A DNA stretch of 64,000 nt, taken from positions 1,924,001-1,988,000 of the forward strand of contig NZ_UGTV01000015.1 in assembly GCF_900454865.1 (NCBI RefSeq), given 5' to 3'. A model generated the notes under the pieces. It searched no databases. It worked only from the letters and a program-made list of their open reading frames with translations, and was not told where the DNA came from. A program made the translations under genes and the position numbers. Positions 59,357 through 64,000 of this stretch are shown in pieces (position 1 is the first letter of the stretch; each line of letters starts with the position of its first letter). The stretch comes from Pasteurella canis. GTDB lineage: Bacteria > Pseudomonadota > Gammaproteobacteria > Enterobacterales > Pasteurellaceae.

Positions 59357-59363
59357 ATACTTC

Positions 59364-59395
59364 AGATATCTAGCTGTCTTAACGGCTAGATTGTG
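59364..59395. promoter_or_regulatory. Tandem met boxes upstream of metJ
   Basis: Four contiguous 8-base units in register: AGATATCT, AGCTGTCT, TAACGGCT, AGATTGTG. Against the met box AGACGTCT the first two match 6 of 8, the third 5 and the fourth 4. Placed 66-97 bases before metJ, fitting autoregulation by MetJ with S-adenosylmethionine. Confidence 0.7.
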
Positions 59396-59457
59396 ATTTT
59401 CGCTATTTTTTATTAAAATACCCCATAATTATTAAGTATATTGATAAGGTAAACAGA

Positions 59458-59775
59458 ATGGCAAATTGGGATGGTAAATATATTAGTCCTTATGCAGAGC
59501 ATGGGAAGAAGAGTGAGCAAGTTAAAAAAATTACTGTATCAATACCAATTAAAGTATTAGAGATTTTAACTAACGAGCGTACACGTCGCCAGATTCGTAA
59601 TTTACGTCATGCAACGAATAGTGAGCTACTTTGCGAAGCATTTTTGCATGCGTTTACTGGACAACCATTACCAACAGACGAAGATTTATTAAAAGAGCGT
59701 CATGACGAAATTCCTGAAGAGGCTAAAAAAGTGATGCGTGAGTTGGGAATTGATCCAGAAAGTTGGGAATATTAA
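59458..59775 (+). CDS. metJ: Methionine repressor MetJ
   Basis: 105 residues, the E. coli length. Ribbon-helix-helix repressor; the DNA-contact beta strand is [15 protein letters not shown], followed by [31 protein letters not shown]. Binds tandem met boxes with SAM as corepressor. Followed by a paired-uptake-sequence hairpin. Confidence 0.97.
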   Translation: MANWDGKYISPYAEHGKKSEQVKKITVSIPIKVLEILTNERTRRQIRNLRHATNSELLCEAFLHAFTGQPLPTDEDLLKERHDEIPEEAKKVMRELGIDPESWEY

Positions 59776-59786
59776 GTTGAATAAAA

Positions 59787-59823
59787 AAGTGCAGTTGAAA
59801 TTTTTAATATTTCAACCGCACTT
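59787..59823. terminator. Bidirectional uptake-sequence terminator, metJ / deoD
   Basis: AAGTGCAGTTGAAA (59787-59800) pairs with TTTCAACCGCACTT (59810-59823) with one mismatch; the right arm is a perfect uptake sequence, the left has G to A. Lies between two convergent stop codons. Confidence 0.88.
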
Positions 59824-59836
59824 GTTATTTGTTTAA

Positions 59837-60553
59837 TTAAGCTTGATCGCCAATTAAGACAGATTCTAATGCAATTTCAATCATGTCGTTGAAAGTTAAT
59901 TGACGTTCTTCAGCGGAAGTTTGTTCATGAGTACGGATGTGATCTGAAACAGTACAAATGGTTAATGCTTTTGCACCGAATTCTGCTGCGACACCATAGA
60001 TACCTGCTGCTTCCATTTCAACACCTAAAATACCGTATTTTTCCATCACATCAAACATTTCAACATCTGGTGTGTAGAAGAGATCAGCTGAGAACAAGTT
60101 ACCAACACGTACATTTACGCCTTTTGCTTTTGCTGCTTCTACTGCTGCCATCGTCATATCAAAATCTGCGATTGCTGCAAAATCATGATCTTTAAAGCGG
60201 ATACGGTTAACTTTTGAATCAGTACATGCACCAACACCAATAACAACATCACGTAATTTCACATCCATGCGTACAGCACCACAAGAGCCGACACGGATAA
60301 TTTTTTTCACACCATATTCTGTAATTAACTCTTTTGTATAGATAGAGCAAGATGGAATACCCATACCATGTCCCATCACAGAAATTTTACGACCTTTATA
60401 AGTTCCTGTGTAACCTAACATATTACGTACGTTAGTCACTTCTTTTACATCTTGTAAGAAAGTTTCAGCAATATATTTAGCACGTAGTGGATCACCTGGC
60501 ATTAAAACAACATCTGCAAATGCGCCTGCTGGAGCGTTAATATGTGGAGTCAT
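59837..60553 (-). CDS. deoD: Purine nucleoside phosphorylase
   Basis: 238 residues (E. coli 239), the hexameric type. Phosphorolyses purine nucleosides. N-terminal [20 protein letters not shown], phosphate-binding [18 protein letters not shown], and catalytic Asp in [11 protein letters not shown]. Follows nupC in the same direction across 249 bases with a PurR-like box, so it has its own promoter. Confidence 0.97.
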   Translation of the reverse strand: MTPHINAPAGAFADVVLMPGDPLRAKYIAETFLQDVKEVTNVRNMLGYTGTYKGRKISVMGHGMGIPSCSIYTKELITEYGVKKIIRVGSCGAVRMDVKLRDVVIGVGACTDSKVNRIRFKDHDFAAIADFDMTMAAVEAAKAKGVNVRVGNLFSADLFYTPDVEMFDVMEKYGILGVEMEAAGIYGVAAEFGAKALTICTVSDHIRTHEQTSAEERQLTFNDMIEIALESVLIGDQA

Positions 60554-60715
60554 AATATTTCCTCTTATGTTAAGTTGATGATAGCAATTTAACTGCTTAT
60601 CGGGGTAGAACGAAAGTCGTTCTTTAGTTTATTTTCACAAAGAGTTAGCTTTATTGCTGTTGGATTGATAGAAAGCTAACCTGTTTATGCTTGAGCAAGG
60701 AGGCGTATTTATATT

Positions 60716-60731
60716 ATGCAAACGTTTCCGT
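60716..60731 (-). promoter_or_regulatory. PurR-like box upstream of deoD
   Basis: ATGCAAACGTTTCCGT closely matches the PurR operator ACGCAAACGTTTGCGT (13 of 16). About 165 bases before deoD. A LacI-family paralogue such as CytR could also bind. Confidence 0.6.
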
Positions 60732-60745
60732 TGCCCTAATATGAC

Positions 60746-60771
60746 AACACCACGAGCAAAGTCGTGGTGTT
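60746..60771. terminator. Hairpin downstream of nupC
   Basis: AACACCACGA (60746-60755) pairs with TCGTGGTGTT (60762-60771), a perfect 10-base-pair stem with a 6-base loop, between the nupC stop and the PurR-like box. Confidence 0.75.
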
Positions 60772-60802
60772 TCAATATATTGGTTAAATCATACCGCACT
60801 TT

Positions 60803-62080
60803 TTAACTTAATGCGACACCGCCTAAGCCAATAAATAAACCTGCGATTGTTGCACTCATTAAGTTTGCTAATGAGCCAGCAATTACTGCTTTGATACCTA
60901 AGCGAGCAATATCACCACGACGATTTGGCGCTAATGCACCTAAGCCACCGATTAAGATTGCGATTGAGCTGAAGTTAGCGAAACCACAAAGTGCGAAAGT
61001 GATAATAGCTTGAGTTTTATCAGTTAATTGGACCATATTAGCATTTACAGCCGCATCTTTTAAGTAGGCTGTAAAGTCTAAGTAACCAACGAATTCATTC
61101 ACAGCTAATTTAGTACCGATCATACGACCAGCGATTTCAGCTTGGTTCCAATCTACACCAATTACCCAAGCAAGTGGTTTGAAGATCCAGCCTAAGATTA
61201 AACCAAGTGATAATTCTGGCATATTGAACCAGCCACCGATTCCACCAAGGATACCGTTGATTAAGGCAATTAATGCTACGAAAGCAATTAACATTGCCCC
61301 TACGTTGAGGGCTAAATTCATCCCTGATGATGCGCCACCTGCTGCTGCATCAAGTACGTTAGCTGGTTTTTCTAAATCAACTTTTTCTAAATCATCATTG
61401 AATTTTTCAGTTTGCGGATAAAGAATTTTTGCAAATAATAAACCTGCTGGTGCTGCCATAAATGAAGCCGCGATTAAATAAGGTAATGGTACGCCCATAC
61501 CTGCATAACCTGCCATCACAGAGCCTGCAATTGAGGCTAAGCCACCACACATAATTGCAAATAATTCAGATTCAGTCATTTTGCTGATGTAAGGTTTTAC
61601 CACTAATGGCGCTTCTGTTTGACCAACGAAAATGTTTGCTGCAGCAGACATAGATTCTGATCTTGATGTGCCTAATAAAGTTTGTAAGCCACCGCCAATG
61701 ATTTTAATAATCCATTGCATTATACCGATATAGTATAAAACAGAGATTAAAGCAGAGAAGAAAACAATGATTGGTAACACGCGTAAAGCGAAAACGAAAC
61801 CACCACCGCCAAATACTTCAAACATTTTATCGCTGACTAAGCCTCCAAATAAGAAGCCAATACCTTCGTTACCATAAGAGATTACTTTACTGATACCATC
61901 AGAAAGCCAAAGTAATGCATCACGACCAACAGGCACATATAAAATTAATGCACCAATTGCAATTTGAATACCCAATGCACCAAATACAGTGCGTAAATTG
62001 ATGGCTTTGCGATTATTAGAAAGTAAGAACGCGATAGCTAATAATACAGCAATACCGAGAATACTGATTAATGTACTCAT
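60803..62080 (-). CDS. nupC: Concentrative nucleoside transporter NupC
   Basis: 425 residues, CNT family; nucleoside:cation symporter of the inner membrane. Start ATG 62080 ([20 protein letters not shown]) after AAAGGA; the in-frame ATG at 62221 would add 47 residues unlike the family. CNT motifs: [36 protein letters not shown] and [17 protein letters not shown]. Works with deoD downstream to use external nucleosides. Confidence 0.95.
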   Translation of the reverse strand: MSTLISILGIAVLLAIAFLLSNNRKAINLRTVFGALGIQIAIGALILYVPVGRDALLWLSDGISKVISYGNEGIGFLFGGLVSDKMFEVFGGGGFVFALRVLPIIVFFSALISVLYYIGIMQWIIKIIGGGLQTLLGTSRSESMSAAANIFVGQTEAPLVVKPYISKMTESELFAIMCGGLASIAGSVMAGYAGMGVPLPYLIAASFMAAPAGLLFAKILYPQTEKFNDDLEKVDLEKPANVLDAAAGGASSGMNLALNVGAMLIAFVALIALINGILGGIGGWFNMPELSLGLILGWIFKPLAWVIGVDWNQAEIAGRMIGTKLAVNEFVGYLDFTAYLKDAAVNANMVQLTDKTQAIITFALCGFANFSSIAILIGGLGALAPNRRGDIARLGIKAVIAGSLANLMSATIAGLFIGLGGVALS

Positions 62081-62204
62081 AATTGTAAAGTCCTTTACTA
62101 AGTTAGAATAAAAAAGAATGGTTGGTAATTTTACTGCGTTTTGGATTAAAAAGCTTGTGTTATTGGAGCATAAATCGACAAAGTAACTTAAATTTTCATC
62201 AAAG

Positions 62205-62220
62205 TGTGATATGGCTCTCA
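62205..62220. promoter_or_regulatory. CRP-like site upstream of nupC
   Basis: TGTGA-TATGGC-TCTCA, one base off consensus, 125 bases before the nupC start. nupC is CRP-activated in E. coli. Confidence 0.5.
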
Positions 62221-62315
62221 ATTTATAGTGGAATAAGATATGCCTGAAGATTATTGGGATAATTTTCCTTTTTTATTATTATAAAGGTGATTATAGATTA
62301 TCTGATTGTATTTTT

Positions 62316-62984
62316 ATGCGAGAAAAGAGTCATATTTTACCTCAAATGCCTTGGACGGCTTCATCATTCTGGGCATTTGAACCCAAATCATGTGCTGTAT
62401 TGATATTATCATTAGCCGCTTTTGGTATTGGTGAGGGATTAGTCCTGCTTTCTGATCTAGGGTCTGCACCTTGGACAGTGCTATCACAGGGTGTGTCATT
62501 AAAGCTAGGATTTAGTGTCGGATGGGCATCTTTCATAATTAGTTGTATCGTGATGTTGTTATGGCTACCTCTTAAGCTTCGTCTCGGTTTAGGCACGCTA
62601 TTGAATGTTGTTGTTATAGCATTATTTTTGGGATTAACTACTGAATTTATACCAAAACCGACCGCACTTTTGGCACGTTATACTTATATTATTGTGGGTA
62701 TCTTATTAATTGGGATTGGCTCTGCTTTCTATTTAACTTGCCATCAAGGCGCAGGACCAAGAGACGGTTTAATGGTTGGATTGTGCCAGCGCTTTCATTT
62801 AAGAGTAGGTATTGTGCGAACTTTCATAGAAATAGCTGTTTGTTCACTCGGTTTCCTATTGGGTGGCACTCTTGGTATTGGCACAATTTTATTTGCTATT
62901 TCAATTGGTTGGGTTGTTCAATTTATTCTTACTCGTTTATTTGCCACCCCAAGCTTGCATAATGAACGGAATAGCTTGGGATAA
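62316..62984 (+). CDS. YczE/YitT-like integral membrane protein
   Basis: 222 residues with five or six hydrophobic helices. Family segments: LSDLGSAPWTVLSQGVSLKLG, LGLGTLLNVVVIALFLG, TCHQGAGPRDGLMVGL. Relatives such as B. subtilis YczE are membrane proteins of unknown biochemical role. An internal uptake sequence (about 62659) encodes part of PTALLA. Its end overlaps the convergent glycosyltransferase gene by 48 bases. Confidence 0.8.
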   Translation: MREKSHILPQMPWTASSFWAFEPKSCAVLILSLAAFGIGEGLVLLSDLGSAPWTVLSQGVSLKLGFSVGWASFIISCIVMLLWLPLKLRLGLGTLLNVVVIALFLGLTTEFIPKPTALLARYTYIIVGILLIGIGSAFYLTCHQGAGPRDGLMVGLCQRFHLRVGIVRTFIEIAVCSLGFLLGGTLGIGTILFAISIGWVVQFILTRLFATPSLHNERNSLG

Positions 62985-63974
62985 TACATTTTGTATTGAA
63001 ATTAAACTTAGATCCATTTGGTCAGCTTTATTTTGTGTTTGTGGAGAAAATGCAAGATGTTTTTTTGGTTCATTGATAGGTTGCCAGCGTAATGGTGTGG
63101 CAGAACGGCGGCTTGGATAAAACCCAATAGTGGCTATATTGAGTGCTGCACTTAAATGCAAAGGGCCTGTTGAACCCGCAATAAAAAGATCCGCACAAGC
63201 CAATGAACAAGCAAAATCAACTAAACCATGATTTTTATCATAAATGACAGTGCGTGCATCATTGATTAATTGAGCAAGTTCATGTGCTTTTTCACTTTCA
63301 TTAGGTCCTGCAGTTAAGATGATATGGCAATCAAATTGTTGTAGGAGTCCTACAATTAATTCAGCATATTGTGCGAGAGACAAATTAGTGGCTGATCCAC
63401 CAGAACCACTGTGTACAAAAATCCATTTTTTGTTTAAATCTAGCTGGAGTTGTTGTACTAGCATACTTTTTTGTTGCTGTATTCTGCTTGGTTCAAAAGT
63501 TAAATAAGGCGGTTTTGGCTCAATGATTGCCTGTCCCGTTTTTTGTAAAAAAGCCCGAGCCAGATCTAAATTATATTCAAACTCAGGCTTTATTGATTTT
63601 GAGCGGCGTTGTGTGACTCGATGATTGTATAAAAATTGAATCAGTTTAGTCGCAGGCGCTAAACGGAATGGGATTTTAGCTTTCCAAACTAATAGTGCAT
63701 TATATTTATCAGAAAAAAAGTTAATTGCGGCATCAAATTTTTGCTCTTTTACTGCTTGTAATGTAGCGAGTTGAGCAGATTTCTCGGCGTTTTTACCTGA
63801 ATCAATGATGACATCATCTAAATAAGGACAAATACGTGCTAGATCAGCTGTGTATTGAGGAACAAGAGCGGTCAATTTTAATGTAGGATTAGATTGCTTT
63901 AACATAGCAAAGGCTGGCCAAGCCAACATAAAATCGCCTAACTTATCATTACGCACGACTAACACTTTTTGCAT
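62937..63974 (-). CDS. Glycosyltransferase family 9 (LPS heptosyltransferase type)
   Basis: 345 residues of GT-B fold, family 9. N-terminal VLVVRNDKLGDFMLAWPAFAML, middle domain, then HSGSGGSATNLSLAQYAELI and AGSTGPLHLSAALNIATIGFY (ADP-heptose binding region). It probably adds an L-glycero-D-manno-heptose to LPS at the cytoplasmic face; which position is not evident. Start ATG 63974 follows GAGAAG, 26 bases from the window end, so upstream neighbours are unknown. Overlaps the YczE-like gene by 48 bases. Confidence 0.88.
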   Translation of the reverse strand: MQKVLVVRNDKLGDFMLAWPAFAMLKQSNPTLKLTALVPQYTADLARICPYLDDVIIDSGKNAEKSAQLATLQAVKEQKFDAAINFFSDKYNALLVWKAKIPFRLAPATKLIQFLYNHRVTQRRSKSIKPEFEYNLDLARAFLQKTGQAIIEPKPPYLTFEPSRIQQQKSMLVQQLQLDLNKKWIFVHSGSGGSATNLSLAQYAELIVGLLQQFDCHIILTAGPNESEKAHELAQLINDARTVIYDKNHGLVDFACSLACADLFIAGSTGPLHLSAALNIATIGFYPSRRSATPLRWQPINEPKKHLAFSPQTQNKADQMDLSLISIQNVLSQAIPFIMQAWGGK

Positions 63975-64000
63975 TTTTTCTTCTCAACGTTTATTCAATT

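Overview
The window is chromosomal DNA of an AT-rich gamma-proteobacterium of the family Pasteurellaceae, most like Pasteurella or a close relative of Haemophilus. The main evidence is the 9-base Haemophilus-type DNA uptake sequence (AAGTGCGGT or its complement ACCGCACTT), which I count roughly thirty times between and inside genes. Gene order also fits (uspA-alaS-csrA-galU, thiM-thiD-thiE-MFS, yrdD-tsaC-aroE, the dlgD-to-ulaF sugar-acid operon). I cannot fix the species from sequence alone. I see no tRNA, rRNA, CRISPR, phage or transposase gene; nearly everything is intact metabolic DNA.

Layout. 1-7.1 kb (minus): branched-chain amino-acid operon, ilvL leader/attenuator - ilvG - ilvM - amino-acid racemase - EamA exporter - ilvD - [repeat element] - ilvA (cut by the window edge). 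7.3-14.1 kb: yigL-like phosphatase, crcB, pldB, asd, tktA, ybhA-like phosphatase. 14.1-26.9 kb (minus): a 13-gene operon for 2,3-diketo-L-gulonate (an ascorbate breakdown product), with reductase dlgD, a TRAP transporter, a second (ABC) sugar transporter, an SMP-30-type lactonase, lyxK kinase and ulaD/ulaE/ulaF; the IclR-type regulator yiaJ is divergent. 28-36.2 kb (minus): thiamine salvage, with a TPP riboswitch, a 22-codon leader ORF, thiZ-thiX-tenA-thiY, then a 460-bp hairpin-rich repeat element, then thiM-thiD-thiE and a translationally overlapping MFS transporter. 36.3-40.6 kb: rmuC, maf, yrdD, tsaC, aroE. 40.6-50 kb: complete autoinducer-2 uptake and processing cluster, lsrR-lsrK divergent from lsrACDBFG and an lsrE-like epimerase. 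50-53.5 kb: RarD-like transporter, ilvY and ilvC divergent. 53.6-59.8 kb: mazG, uspA, alaS, csrA, galU, metJ. 59.8-64 kb: deoD, nupC, YczE-like membrane protein, family-9 glycosyltransferase (heptosyltransferase type).

How it works together. ilvGMDA plus the unlinked ilvC give most of the isoleucine/valine pathway (ilvE is not in the window). The gulonate operon can take diketogulonate, or possibly a lactone precursor opened by the lactonase, through 3-keto-L-gulonate, its 6-phosphate, L-xylulose-5-P and L-ribulose-5-P to D-xylulose-5-P, which enters the pentose pathway through TktA encoded just beyond the operon. The thi genes form a pure salvage route (import of a pyrimidine precursor, TenA hydrolysis, kinases and ThiE coupling). 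Catabolic promoters (lsr, yiaJ, probably nupC and, unexpectedly, thi) carry CRP-like boxes.

Most worth a second look: (1) the ABC-transporter/lactonase block inserted in the gulonate operon and bounded on both sides by uptake-sequence hairpins; (2) the TPP riboswitch whose Shine-Dalgarno serves a 22-codon leader ORF, not thiZ itself; (3) the hairpin-rich repeat element with an inverted partial copy 31 kb away; (4) a racemase/exporter pair sitting inside the ilv operon; (5) a G8 tract inside galU.
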